Shown here piece after piece: positions 31,830 through 41,002 of a DNA stretch of 64,000 nucleotides. A model generated the notes under the pieces. It was not told the DNA's origin. It searched no databases and saw only the letters and a list, made by a program, of their open reading frames with translations. Each line of letters starts with the position of its first letter. Position 1 is the first letter of the stretch. The position numbers were made by a program, and so were the translations under genes. Origin of the DNA: Sphingomonas donggukensis (GTDB lineage Bacteria > Pseudomonadota > Alphaproteobacteria > Sphingomonadales > Sphingomonadaceae); the NCBI RefSeq assembly GCF_023674425.1, contig NZ_CP098401.1, positions 2,339,501 to 2,403,500 on the forward strand, in the 5' to 3' direction.

Positions 31830-32341
31830 CCGAACAGCCAGTGGCCGAGCAGCCGGTTGAACGGAAAGGTGAAGAATCCCGCGACCAGCAGCGCGCCGGT
31901 CACCATCGCGCGAACGCTGCGGCGGTGGCGCGCGACCTGGTGCGTGCGCGCCTGCCACCACAGCATCGGCACCTGGATCAGCACCCACGCCGACAGGATG
32001 TGGATATAACCGAGCTGCCCGTGGCGGCTTTCGCGGATCAGGAAGGAGAGCGCCGCCGTCGCCAGCATCGCGACGACCCACACCGTGCCGAGCGCGCGGT
32101 GAGTCCCGTCCCCGCGCTGCCTGAGCAACATCACCGGCGTCAGCGCCAGCGCGACGATGATCGTCAGCAAATGCGGCCACACCACCCACGGCACCCGCGA
32201 CCACTCCGCCTGCCCCCTGGCCAGTGCCACCAGCACGCAGCCGAGCAACAAAACCGCGCCCGCCGACAGGACTTGCTCATAGCGATCGGGGGCCAGCGAT
32301 TGCGGACGCTCGCGTGCGCGCTCCGGTGCGATCGTCGCCAT
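31826..32341 (-). CDS. DUF2306-like membrane protein
   Basis: 171 residues with four hydrophobic helices (about 26-43, 55-72, 90-110, 128-160) and histidines near helix ends (HLLTIIVAL, HILSAWVLIQVP), the pattern of the small DUF2306 membrane family. Function unknown. It overlaps the next gene by 4 nt. The ATG at 32341 was chosen; upstream in-frame sequence runs over the gene at 32416. No signal peptide. Confidence 0.65.
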   Translation of the reverse strand: MATIAPERARERPQSLAPDRYEQVLSAGAVLLLGCVLVALARGQAEWSRVPWVVWPHLLTIIVALALTPVMLLRQRGDGTHRALGTVWVVAMLATAALSFLIRESRHGQLGYIHILSAWVLIQVPMLWWQARTHQVARHRRSVRAMVTGALLVAGFFTFPFNRLLGHWLFG

Positions 32342-32415
32342 CGTCAGCCCCCCAGCCAGAAACGGCGCGACGCTAACCTGCGCCAGACCGCCCGGCAACG
32401 CGCTTGATGTGGGGA

Positions 32416-32814
32416 TTATTGGGGAACGTACGCGCCATCCTCGCGCGCGCGCGCTGCATTGTCGCGGCGAGCGCGACCGAAGGCCTGGTTGGCGCAGCCG
32501 ATGCCGCCGCCCGGGCCGACCGTCGAACAGCTGCCGATGCCCGTAGCGCCGGTGTTCAGCGCGTCCTGCGCCTTGGTCGCCCAGGACTGGTATTCGGGCT
32601 TGATCTCGGGCTGGCGGATTTCCTTGGGAATGCGGAACTGCTCGCCCGCCGGACGCCGCTGGCACACCACGATCTCGTCGCCGTCGGCGTTCGTCGGGCA
32701 CTTCTGGGTGCCATAGACGAAGACGACACCGCCGACCGGGGCATCCTGCGCCGCAGCCGGCGCGGCGATGGCGACCGCAAAGGGCGCGGCCAGCAGGGCG
32801 ATCAGGTGCTTCAT
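32416..32814 (-). CDS. secreted hypothetical protein
   Basis: 132 residues. The ATG at 32814 has GAGG 9 nt upstream; an ATG three codons earlier is less well placed. A signal peptide ([20 protein letters not shown] with AQ cleavage) precedes a mature domain with four Cys (GTQKCPT, VVCQRR, GSCST, GCANQ) that could form two disulfides in the periplasm. No recognised family, although the Pro-Gly-Gly-Gly-Ile-Gly-Cys stretch before the last Cys is distinctive. It lies 14 nt downstream of coq7. Confidence 0.7.
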   Translation of the reverse strand: MKHLIALLAAPFAVAIAAPAAAQDAPVGGVVFVYGTQKCPTNADGDEIVVCQRRPAGEQFRIPKEIRQPEIKPEYQSWATKAQDALNTGATGIGSCSTVGPGGGIGCANQAFGRARRDNAARAREDGAYVPQ

Positions 32815-32828
32815 CTCTGTCATCCTCG

Positions 32829-33380
32829 TCAAATACGCTTCGACACCGCGATCGCGGCCTTGCACCCCAGCCGGATCAGCGCCGACATCACCGGATAGCC
32901 CGGCGCGCGTTCGGCCCCGTGGGCGAGCGCGGTGTCGCGGTGCTCGAGTTCCTCGGCCTGAAAGCGTGCGACCGCGCCCGACAGTTCCGGATCGCCGTCG
33001 CCCAGTTCGTCCAGCTGCTCGGCATAATGTTTGTCGATCTCGGTTTCGACCGCGGCGGTGCACGCCATCGCCGCCTCCGGCCCCATCGTTGCGGTGACCG
33101 CGCCCAGCGCAAAGCCGGCGACATGCCAGAACGGCTGGAGCAGGGTCGGGCGGACGCCGCGTCTCGCGATCATCGCATCGAAGAAGGCGCGATGCTCCTC
33201 CTCCTGCGCCGCCATATGCGCGATCTTTCGCGCCATCGGGTGGCGGTCACCCATCACCGCCAGCTGCCCGGCATAGATGCGCGTCGCGCCGAATTCGCCG
33301 GCCTGGTCGACGCGGATCATCGACGGCGTGGCATCGCGCCGGTCGCCGGGGCGCCAGCCGGTGGGGGCCGCCTCGCTCAC
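32829..33380 (-). CDS. coq7: demethoxyubiquinone hydroxylase family protein (Coq7)
   Basis: 183 residues from a GTG overlapping the dsbB stop. The ferritin-like four-helix bundle carries the di-iron ligands expected for Coq7: Glu in [18 protein letters not shown], Glu in VETEIDKHY, and EELEHRD near the C-terminus. It hydroxylates demethoxyubiquinone, the last ring hydroxylation in ubiquinone synthesis. No membrane-spanning helix, consistent with peripheral membrane binding. A COQ9-family protein, its partner in eukaryotes, is encoded about 23 kb away in this window. Confidence 0.9.
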   Translation of the reverse strand: MSEAAPTGWRPGDRRDATPSMIRVDQAGEFGATRIYAGQLAVMGDRHPMARKIAHMAAQEEEHRAFFDAMIARRGVRPTLLQPFWHVAGFALGAVTATMGPEAAMACTAAVETEIDKHYAEQLDELGDGDPELSGAVARFQAEELEHRDTALAHGAERAPGYPVMSALIRLGCKAAIAVSKRI

Positions 33381-33850
33381 CGCTTCACCGCCAGCCACAG
33401 GATGACGAGCGCCGAGGGAATCGACACGATCGCATTCCACCCGGCAAGCGACACGCCGCCCAGCGTCCACTGCGCGACGTCGCAGCGGATCATCGGTGCG
33501 GCCATGATCTTGCTGAACATATCCTCGACACTCCCGCCTGCCTGAACGGTCGAGGTGCAGCCGGTGATCCCCGGCCACCAGCCATATTCCACCCCGGCGT
33601 GGAACACCCCGATCGCGCCCGACGTCGCGATCAGCAGCGCGGCGACGACCACCAGAGCGCGCCGGGCGCCGCCCGTCACCATGAACGCGACCAGCGCCAC
33701 CGCGATCGCGGCATAATGCGGCCAGCGCTGCCAGTGGCACATCTCGCACGGGTACAGCCCGCCCAGATATTGCGAGCCCAGAGCACCCGCCATCAGCGCC
33801 GCGGGCACCAGCAGCGCCAGGCGATTGGCGGTGACGAGGGGTGCGGTCAC
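33377..33850 (-). CDS. dsbB: disulfide bond formation protein DsbB
   Basis: 157 residues with four membrane helices. The periplasmic active-site pair is Cys35-Cys38 in CEMCHWQRW, and a second pair is Cys98 (GCTST) and Cys123 (IRCDV). DsbB re-oxidises DsbA and passes electrons to quinone in the inner membrane. The stop overlaps the coq7 start, a neighbour that makes that quinone, though the pairing may be accidental. It follows the ctpA gene by 7 nt on the same strand. Confidence 0.92.
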   Translation of the reverse strand: MTAPLVTANRLALLVPAALMAGALGSQYLGGLYPCEMCHWQRWPHYAAIAVALVAFMVTGGARRALVVVAALLIATSGAIGVFHAGVEYGWWPGITGCTSTVQAGGSVEDMFSKIMAAPMIRCDVAQWTLGGVSLAGWNAIVSIPSALVILWLAVKR

Positions 33851-33857
33851 GACGGCC

Positions 33858-35201
33858 CTACCGCTTGCGCGCGGGCGATGCGGCGGCGGCGGTCTGCACC
33901 GCCGGCCCGAGCCGCGACAGCGTCTTCAGCGCGTAATCGAGCTGGAAGTCCTTGACTCCCTTCGCCTCCAACTCCTTCGGCGTCGCGACGAAGCGCGGAT
34001 CGTCCTTGGTATCTTCCTCCAGCACCTTGTTGTCGACCTTGGCCTCGTTGACCAGGTGGCGGCGCAGGTCGGCCTCGCGGAACACGGGGCGCGTCTTGTA
34101 ATCGGGGTCGCTCAGCTGCGGCACGGCGATATCGGGCTCGATCCCGCCCTCCTGCACCGACCGCCCGGACGGCGTGAAATAGCGCGCCGTCGTCAGGCGC
34201 AGCGCGGTGTTGCTGCTCATCGGCAGCAGTGTCTGCACCGATCCCTTGCCGAAGCTGCGCTCGCCCATCACGATCGCGCGGTGATGGTCCTGCAGGGCGC
34301 CGGCGACGATCTCGGACGCGGACGCGGTGCCCGAATCGGTCAGCACGATCACCGGCAATCCCTTCGCCAGGTCGCCCGAGGTCGCGTAGAATCGCTCGAT
34401 CTGCGCCTTCGTCCGCCCGCGCTGCGACACGATCTCGCCGTGGTCGAGGAACACGTCGCTGACCTCGATCGCCTGGGTCAGCAGCCCGCCGCCATTGTCG
34501 CGCAGGTCGACGACATAGCCGAGCGGCGCATGGCCCAGCGACTTCTCGATCGCCATGATCGCCCCGCGCGTGTCGGCGCCGGTCCGCGCGGAGAAGGTGT
34601 TGATGTTGATGATGCCGATACCGTTCTTCACTTCCCACTTCACCGGCTTCTGCACGATCGTCTCGCGCACCAGCGTCACCTCGATCGGCTTGTCGCGGCC
34701 CGGGCGCACCAGCGTCAGCGACACCTTGGTGCCGGGCGCCCCGCGCATCCCCTCGATCGCCTCGTCCAGCGACTGGCCGTAGATCAGCTGGCCGTTGATG
34801 TGGGTGATATAGTCGCCGGACTTGATGCCCGCGCGGTAGGCGGGCGTATCCTCGGTCGGGGCGACGACCTTCACCGCGCCGTCCTCCATCCCGACGGTCA
34901 GCCCGAGGCCGCCGTAATTCCCTTCGGTCGCGATGCGCATATTGTCGAAGTCGAGCGCGTCGACATAGCTCGAATGCGGATCGAGCGCGGCGAGCATCCC
35001 CTGAATCGCGCCCTTCACCAGCGTCTTGTCGTCGACCTTGTCGACATAATCCGCCTTCACGCGGGTATAGACGTCCATGAACACGTCGAGGTCGCGGTAC
35101 GCGCCCGCATCGACCTCTGCCATCGCCGCGGTCGCCAGCGGCACGGCGGCGATCGTCGCGAGGAGCGCGGTGGCGCCGAGCAGGTTGGTAGTACGCGACA
35201 T
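33858..35201 (-). CDS. ctpA: S41 family carboxy-terminal processing protease
   Basis: 447 residues. A signal-anchor (about residues 5-28) leads to the periplasm, then a helical N-domain, a PDZ domain (YGGLGLTVGMEDG ... ITHINGQLIYG) and the Ser/Lys protease core. The catalytic Ser is in DSGTASASE and the Lys in SFGKGSVQT. It cuts C-termini of periplasmic proteins, often cell-wall hydrolases. The next gene upstream is an EnvC-like murein hydrolase activator 97 nt away, which fits a cell-wall control role. Confidence 0.92.
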   Translation of the reverse strand: MSRTTNLLGATALLATIAAVPLATAAMAEVDAGAYRDLDVFMDVYTRVKADYVDKVDDKTLVKGAIQGMLAALDPHSSYVDALDFDNMRIATEGNYGGLGLTVGMEDGAVKVVAPTEDTPAYRAGIKSGDYITHINGQLIYGQSLDEAIEGMRGAPGTKVSLTLVRPGRDKPIEVTLVRETIVQKPVKWEVKNGIGIININTFSARTGADTRGAIMAIEKSLGHAPLGYVVDLRDNGGGLLTQAIEVSDVFLDHGEIVSQRGRTKAQIERFYATSGDLAKGLPVIVLTDSGTASASEIVAGALQDHHRAIVMGERSFGKGSVQTLLPMSSNTALRLTTARYFTPSGRSVQEGGIEPDIAVPQLSDPDYKTRPVFREADLRRHLVNEAKVDNKVLEEDTKDDPRFVATPKELEAKGVKDFQLDYALKTLSRLGPAVQTAAAASPARKR

Positions 35202-35298
35202 GGTGGACGGCTTTCCGGCTGGTGACTGTTTGCGAATCTAGCGGCTTTGCCCGGTAGAGGCAAAAGCCATTGCGCCTGAACGCGCGATTACGCGGGGC

Positions 35299-36495
35299 TC
35301 AACCAAGCAGCTGCGCCAGGTCGACCGCAACGCCGCGCCGACGCAGCTCGACCGCGATGCGCGGGTCGTCGCGCATGCCGACCCGGCCGATCGGCGCCCC
35401 CGCCGTCACGGCATCGCCGACCGCCACCGATACCGCGTCCAGTCCGGTGATCGCGCTCGACCAGCCGCCGCCATGATCGACGATGACGACGGTGCCATAG
35501 TCGCGGAAGGGACGCGCGAACACGATGCGCCCTGCCGCCGGCGCGACGACCGCGGCGCCGGCGGTGGTGGCCAGCGTCAGGCCGCGCGCGCGCACGCCGG
35601 TGGCCGACACCTCGCCCAGCCCCTCGACCACGCGCCCGCGCACCGGCAGACGGTAGGGGGCGGTGCCGAACCGCGTCGGAGCGCGCTCCTCCACTCCGCC
35701 GATCCGTTCGGGCCGCGGCAACGGTCCAGCCAGCGCCGCCAGCCGCGCGCGCGTCTCGGCGGCGTCGGCGGTGATCTCCATCCCCGCGACCAGATCGCGC
35801 GCGCGCTCGCCCAGCGCGATCGCGCGATCGCTTTCGACCAGCGCGCTGCGGTCCAGATCCTCGCTGCGCAACCGGTGGTCGCTTTGCAGGCGGACGAGCG
35901 CCAGCCGCTCACCCTGCAACCGCGCGCGGCCCGCGGCCAGGCTGCGCACCGCGGCATCGGCATCGGCCCTCAGTGCCGTCGCCCGCGACAGTTCGGCCCG
36001 GACGCCGGCGCTGCGCGCGCGCACCACCGGCATCAACGTGCCGAGCACCGCGCGCACCCGCACGATATCCTCCGCCGTCCCCGGCTGCACCACCGCCACC
36101 GCCGCCGGGCGCCGCGCGAGTGATTGCAGCGCCGCGACCAGCCGCGCGATCGGCGCCTGCCGCTCGGCCAGGCGCACGCGACCCGCGGCCAGCGCGCGCT
36201 CGGTCAGCGCCACCCGCGCCTGTCCCGCGCCGATATCGGCCTCCGCCGCGCGGATGCGCGCCGCGACCGCCGCCTCGCGGCCCTGTGCCTTCAGCGCGTC
36301 GTCACGCTCGGCGTCCGCCGCGCGCTCTAGAGCCACCGCGCGCGTATCCGCCGCCCGCGACGCGGCGCGCGCCGCCCGCAACGCCGCGCGCTGCTCGGCG
36401 ACGGTCGGGGGCGGCGCGCTCGCCCCGATCAGCGCCACCGCGGCAACGGCGAGCAGGAGCGACGGGCGCCACGGGTCGGTTTTGTGGAGGAGCAC
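35299..36495 (-). CDS. envC: EnvC-like murein hydrolase activator, degenerate LytM
   Basis: 398 residues from a GTG one base past the rlmH stop. A signal segment (LLLAVAAVALIGAS) is followed by a long coiled coil rich in Arg/Ala/Glu (about 30-250), then a C-terminal LytM (M23) domain. The zinc ligands of active LytM peptidases (HxxxD, HxH) are replaced (for example VSATGVRARG), as in EnvC/NlpD, so it should activate amidases rather than cut peptidoglycan. FtsEX, which controls EnvC at the divisome, is encoded 5.5 kb away. Confidence 0.85.
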   Translation of the reverse strand: MLLHKTDPWRPSLLLAVAAVALIGASAPPPTVAEQRAALRAARAASRAADTRAVALERAADAERDDALKAQGREAAVAARIRAAEADIGAGQARVALTERALAAGRVRLAERQAPIARLVAALQSLARRPAAVAVVQPGTAEDIVRVRAVLGTLMPVVRARSAGVRAELSRATALRADADAAVRSLAAGRARLQGERLALVRLQSDHRLRSEDLDRSALVESDRAIALGERARDLVAGMEITADAAETRARLAALAGPLPRPERIGGVEERAPTRFGTAPYRLPVRGRVVEGLGEVSATGVRARGLTLATTAGAAVVAPAAGRIVFARPFRDYGTVVIVDHGGGWSSAITGLDAVSVAVGDAVTAGAPIGRVGMRDDPRIAVELRRRGVAVDLAQLLG

Positions 36496-36496
36496 C

Positions 36497-36916
36497 CTAC
36501 CCCTCACGGTGATACGGATGCCCGGCAAGGATCGAGGTCGCACGCCACAATTGCTCGGCCAGCATCGCGCGGGCCAGCATGTGCGGCCACGTCAGCCGCC
36601 CGAATGACAGCAGCATGTCGGCCTGCCCGCGCGCCGCATCGTCGAAGCCGTCGGCGGCACCGATCAGGAACCGCGTCTCGCGCACGCCGTCGTCGCGCCA
36701 CCGCCCCAGCCGCTCGGCAAAGGCCTTCGACCCCGGCGTCTCACCGGTTTCGTCAAGCATGACGATCCGCGCGCCGTCCGCGGCCGGCATCCTGCCCCCG
36801 GTGTCGGGCAGCTCGGTCACCCGCGTCGGCCACGCAATGCGTTTCAGATACCGCCCGACCAGATCGGCCTCGGCACACCGCCCGATCCGCCCGCGCGCGA
36901 CGATATGGAGCAGCAC
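36497..36916 (-). CDS. rlmH: 23S rRNA (pseudouridine1915-N3)-methyltransferase RlmH
   Basis: 139 residues; a SPOUT-fold methyltransferase. The C-terminal half has the knot: MLDETGE, FLIGAADGF and the conserved tail GHPYHREG. It methylates pseudouridine 1915 in 23S rRNA helix 69 on the 70S ribosome. The gene order rsfS-rlmH-envC-ctpA is a standard alphaproteobacterial cluster. Confidence 0.95.
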   Translation of the reverse strand: MLLHIVARGRIGRCAEADLVGRYLKRIAWPTRVTELPDTGGRMPAADGARIVMLDETGETPGSKAFAERLGRWRDDGVRETRFLIGAADGFDDAARGQADMLLSFGRLTWPHMLARAMLAEQLWRATSILAGHPYHREG

Positions 36917-36935
36917 GCGCGCGAACCGCCGTGAT

Positions 36936-37337
36936 TCAGTTCGGCTCGCCGCCCGACGGCGCGTCGCCGAACGACCACATGCGCTCCAGATTGTAGAAGC
37001 TGCGGACTTCGGGGCGGAACAGGTGGACGATCACGTCGCCGGCGTCGATCAGCACCCAGTCGGCAGTCGCCAGCCCCTCGATCCGGGCGGACACGCGGAA
37101 CTCGGCCTTGATCTTCTCGGCGAGCTTCGTCGCCATCGACGCGACCTGGCGGGTCGATCGGCCCGAGGCGACGACCATATAGTCCGCGATGCTCGACTTG
37201 CCGGCGAGCGGGATCGACACGGTCTCGACCGCCTGGTCGTCCTCCAGGCTCGCCAGGACAAGTCGGTGCAGCGCCTCGCCGCCGGGGGTATCGGTCGAAC
37301 CGGAGGGCGAACCGGGAACGTGCGGGTGAGAGGCCAA
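36936..37337 (-). CDS. rsfS: ribosome silencing factor RsfS
   Basis: 133 residues from a TTG at 37337, chosen because GGAG lies 5 nt upstream and no ATG or GTG fits. The core DUF143 fold shows LEDDQAVETVSIPL, YMVVASGRSTRQV and DWVLIDAGDVIVHLFRPEVRSFYNLERMW. RsfS binds uL14 and blocks 70S assembly during starvation. It starts 2 nt past the nadD stop, suggesting coupling, and is followed by rlmH. Confidence 0.93.
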   Translation of the reverse strand: MASHPHVPGSPSGSTDTPGGEALHRLVLASLEDDQAVETVSIPLAGKSSIADYMVVASGRSTRQVASMATKLAEKIKAEFRVSARIEGLATADWVLIDAGDVIVHLFRPEVRSFYNLERMWSFGDAPSGGEPN

Positions 37338-37339
37338 GA

Positions 37340-37969
37340 TTACTCCGGGGTTAGGTTTCGGGAACGCATGGAAAAGCTGCTGCCTGCACGCCGGAACCAG
37401 TCGGGATCGGCGGCGCGGACGGCCGTGGCGGAGGTCGGATCGGGTCGAAACCGCAGCACCACGAGCGCCGGCAGACTCCATCTCGTCCAGTGTTGCGCCT
37501 GCGCGACCGGTCGGACCCGGCGTCGCAGCCAGCCCATCGCCGGACTTGCGAGGGCCCTTGCGTCATACCCCGGACGCGCGATGACCGCAATCGGCATCTC
37601 CCGCGCGATATCGCGCCACGCCTTCCACCGGTGGAATTGCGCGAGGTTGTCGGCCCCCATCAGCCAAATGAAGCGCCGCTTCGGATAGCGCCGCTTCAAT
37701 GCGCGCAGCGTGTCGATGGTATAACGGGTGCCGAGCTTCGCCTCGATCGCGGTCGCGCGGATCGGTGCCCGCCTGGCCATCGCCCGCGCCGACGCCAGCC
37801 GCGCGGCAAGCGGCGCCATGTCCTTCGCGCCGCTTTTTAGCGGATTGCCGGGCGACACCAGCCACCACGCCTCGTCCAGCCCCAGCGCCCGCACCGCCGC
37901 CAGAGTCACGCCGCGGTGCCCGCGATGCGCCGGGTTGAACGATCCGCCGAGAAGGCCGGTGCGGGTCAT
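37340..37969 (-). CDS. nadD: nicotinate-nucleotide adenylyltransferase NadD
   Basis: 209 residues from the ATG at 37969. The nucleotidyltransferase motif is GGSFNPAHRGH near residue 8 and the later SxTxR-like end (GTRYTIDTLRALKRRYP, SMRSRNL). It adenylates nicotinic acid mononucleotide, the second-last step of NAD synthesis. Its ATG overlaps the stop of the ParE-like toxin gene, so its translation may depend on that of the toxin operon. Confidence 0.93.
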   Translation of the reverse strand: MTRTGLLGGSFNPAHRGHRGVTLAAVRALGLDEAWWLVSPGNPLKSGAKDMAPLAARLASARAMARRAPIRATAIEAKLGTRYTIDTLRALKRRYPKRRFIWLMGADNLAQFHRWKAWRDIAREMPIAVIARPGYDARALASPAMGWLRRRVRPVAQAQHWTRWSLPALVVLRFRPDPTSATAVRAADPDWFRRAGSSFSMRSRNLTPE

Positions 37970-38247
37970 GGCGATGCCGCCGCCTGCGCGCCGTGGATGA
38001 CGCGCAGGATGCGCACTTCGGTGGCGGCCACGCGGTAGAAGATGATGTACTGCGTCCCTGCCACCCGCCATTTGCGGCGGTGACCCTCAACCGTTGCCGG
38101 CCCCGCCAGCGGGACGTCGCGCAGCACGCCAGTGGCCGCGACGATCCTTTCGACGATCGTCACGGCGAGATCGGGATCGATCGCGCGGTGGTACCGCTCG
38201 ATCCGCTCAAGATCGCGACGGGCCAGCGCCGCGTAGAGGATCGGCAT
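37966..38247 (-). CDS. ParE/RelE-family toxin
   Basis: 93 residues from the ATG at 38247. It has the compact ParE/RelE topology: ALARRDLERIERYHRAIDPDLA helices, then strands GHRRKWRVAGTQYIIFYRVAATEVRILRVIHG ending the fold. The RILRVIHG end is the commonly conserved ParE C-terminus. It may poison gyrase or cleave mRNA; these cannot be told apart here. The start overlaps the antitoxin stop by 1 nt and the stop overlaps nadD by 3 nt, so it is inside the housekeeping operon. Confidence 0.87.
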   Translation of the reverse strand: MPILYAALARRDLERIERYHRAIDPDLAVTIVERIVAATGVLRDVPLAGPATVEGHRRKWRVAGTQYIIFYRVAATEVRILRVIHGAQAAASP

Positions 38248-38498
38248 CACGCGCCGGTATCGCGGCGCTTCAGACCAGCCACCCAGGCGTCCATTTCGTC
38301 CTGCGTGAAAACCTCGCCACGGTCGATCTGACGCTCGGCTTCGTCCAGCGAGTCCTGCAATTCGAGTTCGCTCTCGACATAATGCTCGACAGCCTTCGCG
38401 ACGATCCATGCGCGCGAACGGTCCAATCGCTCCGCCAGACGGTCAAGCTTGGTCGAAAGATCGGCGCTGACCCGACCCGATATGACGGCGCTGCTCAT
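38247..38498 (-). CDS. ribbon-helix-helix antitoxin (CopG type)
   Basis: 83 residues from the ATG at 38498. The N-terminal RHH DNA-binding segment (AVISGRVSADLSTKLDRLAERLDRSRAWIV) is followed by an acidic helical tail (ESELELQDSLDEAERQIDRGEV) that should bind the toxin. Preferred over a GTG at 38519 because the palindrome at 38504-38517 then lies directly upstream as an operator. It represses its own promoter in known systems. It sits 30 nt past the proA stop. Confidence 0.87.
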   Translation of the reverse strand: MSSAVISGRVSADLSTKLDRLAERLDRSRAWIVAKAVEHYVESELELQDSLDEAERQIDRGEVFTQDEMDAWVAGLKRRDTGA

Positions 38499-38503
38499 GT
38501 CGC

Positions 38504-38517
38504 GAATGTATACATTC
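38504..38517 (-). promoter_or_regulatory. palindromic operator with probable -10 of the toxin-antitoxin pair
   Basis: GAATGTATACATTC is a perfect 14-nt palindrome, 5 nt before the antitoxin ATG. The minus-strand TATACA within it could be the -10 box, with TTGAAT (38528-38533) about 15 nt upstream as a weak -35. This would give a very short or absent leader. Likely bound by the RHH antitoxin (inference). Confidence 0.65.
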
Positions 38518-38529
38518 ACTACAGCGCAT

Positions 38530-39792
38530 TCAACCCCGCACCTGTCCGGTCCCCTGCACCAGCCATTTATACGTCGTCAGTCCTTCCAGCGCGACGGGGC
38601 CGCGGGCGTGGAGGCGGCCGGTGGCGATACCGATCTCTCCGCCCAGGCCGAATTCGCCACCGTCGGCGAATTGGGTGGACGCGTTCCACATCACGATCGC
38701 CGAATCGACCGATGCCAGGAAGCGCGCAGCGACCGCGGCATCCTTGGTCACGATCGCGTCGGTGTGGTGCGATCCGTGGGCGGCGATATGCGCCACCGCG
38801 CCGCCAAGGCCGTCGACCAGCTCCGCCGAGGCGATCGCGTCGAGATATTCGGTATCCCAGTCGCTATCGCTTGCCGCCTCCAGCCCCGGCACGACCGCAC
38901 GCAAGCCAGGACCGGCGCGCACCGCGCAGCCGGAGTCCTGCAACGCCCGCACCAGCCCGCCCGCGTCGCCAAATCCGCGGTCGATCAGCAGCGTCTCCAT
39001 CGCTCCGCACACGCCCGTCCGCCGCATCTTGGCGTCAACGACGATCCGCCGCGCCATCGCCGGATCGGCGGCGGCGTGGACGAAGACGTGGTTGATCCCG
39101 TCGAGATGCGCGAGCACCGGCACCCGTGCCTCGGCCTGCACCCGCGCGACCAGCCCCTTGCCCCCGCGCGGCACGACCAGGTCGAGCACGCCGTCGGCCT
39201 GCAACATCGCACCCACCGCGGCGCGGTCGGTCGTCGGCACCAGCTGCACCGCGTCCGCCGGCATCCCGCCTGCGACCAGCCCCGCGACGAGTGCTGTGTG
39301 GATCGCGGCATTGCTGCGCGCCGCTTCGGACCCGCCGCGCAGGATCGCGGCATTGCCCGCCATCGCCGCCAGCGCACCCGCATCGGCGGTCACGTTGGGG
39401 CGGCTTTCGTAGATGATGCCGATCACTCCGATCGGCACGCGCACGCGGCTGAGGTGCAGGCCGTTGGGGCGCGCGCTTTCGGAGATCACCGTGCCGACCG
39501 GATCGTCGAGCGTCGCGATCGCCGCTACCCCGTCCGCCATCGCCGCCACCCGCGCCTCGTCCAGCCGCAACCGGTCGAGCATCGCCGGCGACAGGCCGTT
39601 CGCCTCTGCCGCGGCCATGTCGTCGGCGTTCGCGGCAAGGATGCCGGCGCTCGCCGCGCGGATGCGCTCCGCCCCCAATGTCAGCGCGTGCGCCTTGTCG
39701 GCGGACGGCATCGCCGCCAGCAGCGTCGCCGCCGCGCGGGCGCGCCGGCCCATGTCGGCGATCAGGGCAGCGGCGGATACGTCATCGGTCAT
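38530..39792 (-). CDS. proA: gamma-glutamyl phosphate reductase ProA
   Basis: 420 residues, the usual length. The aldehyde-dehydrogenase-like fold shows [22 protein letters not shown] near 120, [12 protein letters not shown], the catalytic Cys in [16 protein letters not shown] (about residue 265) and the [19 protein letters not shown] end. It reduces gamma-glutamyl phosphate to the semialdehyde in proline synthesis. proB is not in the window. The gene ends 30 nt before the antitoxin start. Confidence 0.95.
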   Translation of the reverse strand: MTDDVSAAALIADMGRRARAAATLLAAMPSADKAHALTLGAERIRAASAGILAANADDMAAAEANGLSPAMLDRLRLDEARVAAMADGVAAIATLDDPVGTVISESARPNGLHLSRVRVPIGVIGIIYESRPNVTADAGALAAMAGNAAILRGGSEAARSNAAIHTALVAGLVAGGMPADAVQLVPTTDRAAVGAMLQADGVLDLVVPRGGKGLVARVQAEARVPVLAHLDGINHVFVHAAADPAMARRIVVDAKMRRTGVCGAMETLLIDRGFGDAGGLVRALQDSGCAVRAGPGLRAVVPGLEAASDSDWDTEYLDAIASAELVDGLGGAVAHIAAHGSHHTDAIVTKDAAVAARFLASVDSAIVMWNASTQFADGGEFGLGGEIGIATGRLHARGPVALEGLTTYKWLVQGTGQVRG

Positions 39793-39880
39793 CCGACCAC
39801 CCTATCATCGCGCGCTCCCGTGCCAAAACCATCTCGACCGCCGCGCGCCGCTGCGGCATGACCGTTGGCGGGGGACGGCA

Positions 39881-40984
39881 ATGAACGACGCTATCGAAAC
39901 CGCGGGGATGATCGCGACGGGAGGAATCCTGGCGCGCGAGGTGGAGCGGCTGCACGCATCCGACGCCTCCGGCCATGACGCATCGGGTGCGTGTGCGAAC
40001 TGCGGCGCGGCGCTCGAGGGCCCGTTCTGCCGGATGTGCGGCCAGCACGGCCACGTCCACCGCACCGCCGGCGCGCTGGTCCACGACATCCTCCACGGCG
40101 TGTTCCATTTCGAGGGCAAGTTCTGGTCGACGCTGCCGAAGCTTGCCTTCCGCCCCGGCGAGCTCACCCGCCGCTATGTCCACGGCGAGCGTGCGAAGTT
40201 CGTGTCGCCGATGGCGATGTTCCTGTTCTCGGTATTCCTGCTGTTCGCGGTCGTCGCCAATCTCCCCGGCTGGTCGATCGGTGGCGGCGATTTCCTGAAC
40301 GGCGCGGGCGTGCAGGGCGGCATGGACAAGGCCCGCGCCAGCCTGGACCAGGCGCGCGCCAAGGCCGACGCCAATTTCGTCCGCCGCAGCCAGCAGCTGG
40401 CGAAGCTGCGCGCCGATCCAGAGGCCGATCCAGCCGAGGTCACGCGCGCCGAGCGCCGCGTCGCCAGCGCCCGCGACGACCGCCGCCAAGTGCTACAGGC
40501 GCAGGCCTTCCTGCCCGACGCCGCCGCCAAAGCGAAGACACCGAGCAAGCCCGACAACTGGTTCGAGCAGAAGGTCCAGCATGCCAAGGAAAATCCGAAG
40601 CTGCTGCTCTACAAGATGAAGAGTTCGGCCTATAAATTCAGCTGGGCGCTGATCCCGCTGTCGCTGCCGTTCCTGTGGATCCTGTTTCCCCTGCGCCGCG
40701 GCGTCGGGCTGTACGACCACGCGATCTTCGCGACCTATTCGCTGTCGTTCATGTCGCTGCTGATGGTCGCGCTGGGGCTGCTGGGCCTGATCGGCATTCC
40801 GAACGCGGTGCTGGTGATCGCGGCCCTCGCGATCCCGCCGGTCCACATCTACCACCAGTTCAAGCGCGCCTATCTGCTCACCCGGTTCGGGGCGCTGTGG
40901 CGGACGTTCTGGATGGTCAATTTCATCGGCATCATCGTGCCGATGTTCGTGCTGATGCTGCTGTACCTGGGCGTCGCCGACTGA
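39881..40984 (+). CDS. DUF3667 membrane protein
   Basis: 367 residues. An N-terminal zinc-ribbon-like segment (CANCGAALEGPFCRMCGQHG, about 37-56) is followed by DUF3667 helices: a first hydrophobic segment around residue 105-125 (MAMFLFSVFLLFAVVANLPG), a long charged coiled loop (about 145-225) and several C-terminal helices. Family function is unknown. Divergent from proA. ATG chosen because it matches the family start; in-frame sequence upstream is antisense to proA. Confidence 0.85.
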   Translation: MNDAIETAGMIATGGILAREVERLHASDASGHDASGACANCGAALEGPFCRMCGQHGHVHRTAGALVHDILHGVFHFEGKFWSTLPKLAFRPGELTRRYVHGERAKFVSPMAMFLFSVFLLFAVVANLPGWSIGGGDFLNGAGVQGGMDKARASLDQARAKADANFVRRSQQLAKLRADPEADPAEVTRAERRVASARDDRRQVLQAQAFLPDAAAKAKTPSKPDNWFEQKVQHAKENPKLLLYKMKSSAYKFSWALIPLSLPFLWILFPLRRGVGLYDHAIFATYSLSFMSLLMVALGLLGLIGIPNAVLVIAALAIPPVHIYHQFKRAYLLTRFGALWRTFWMVNFIGIIVPMFVLMLLYLGVAD

Positions 40985-41002
40985 CCGTCGGCGCGGTCGG
41001 GT

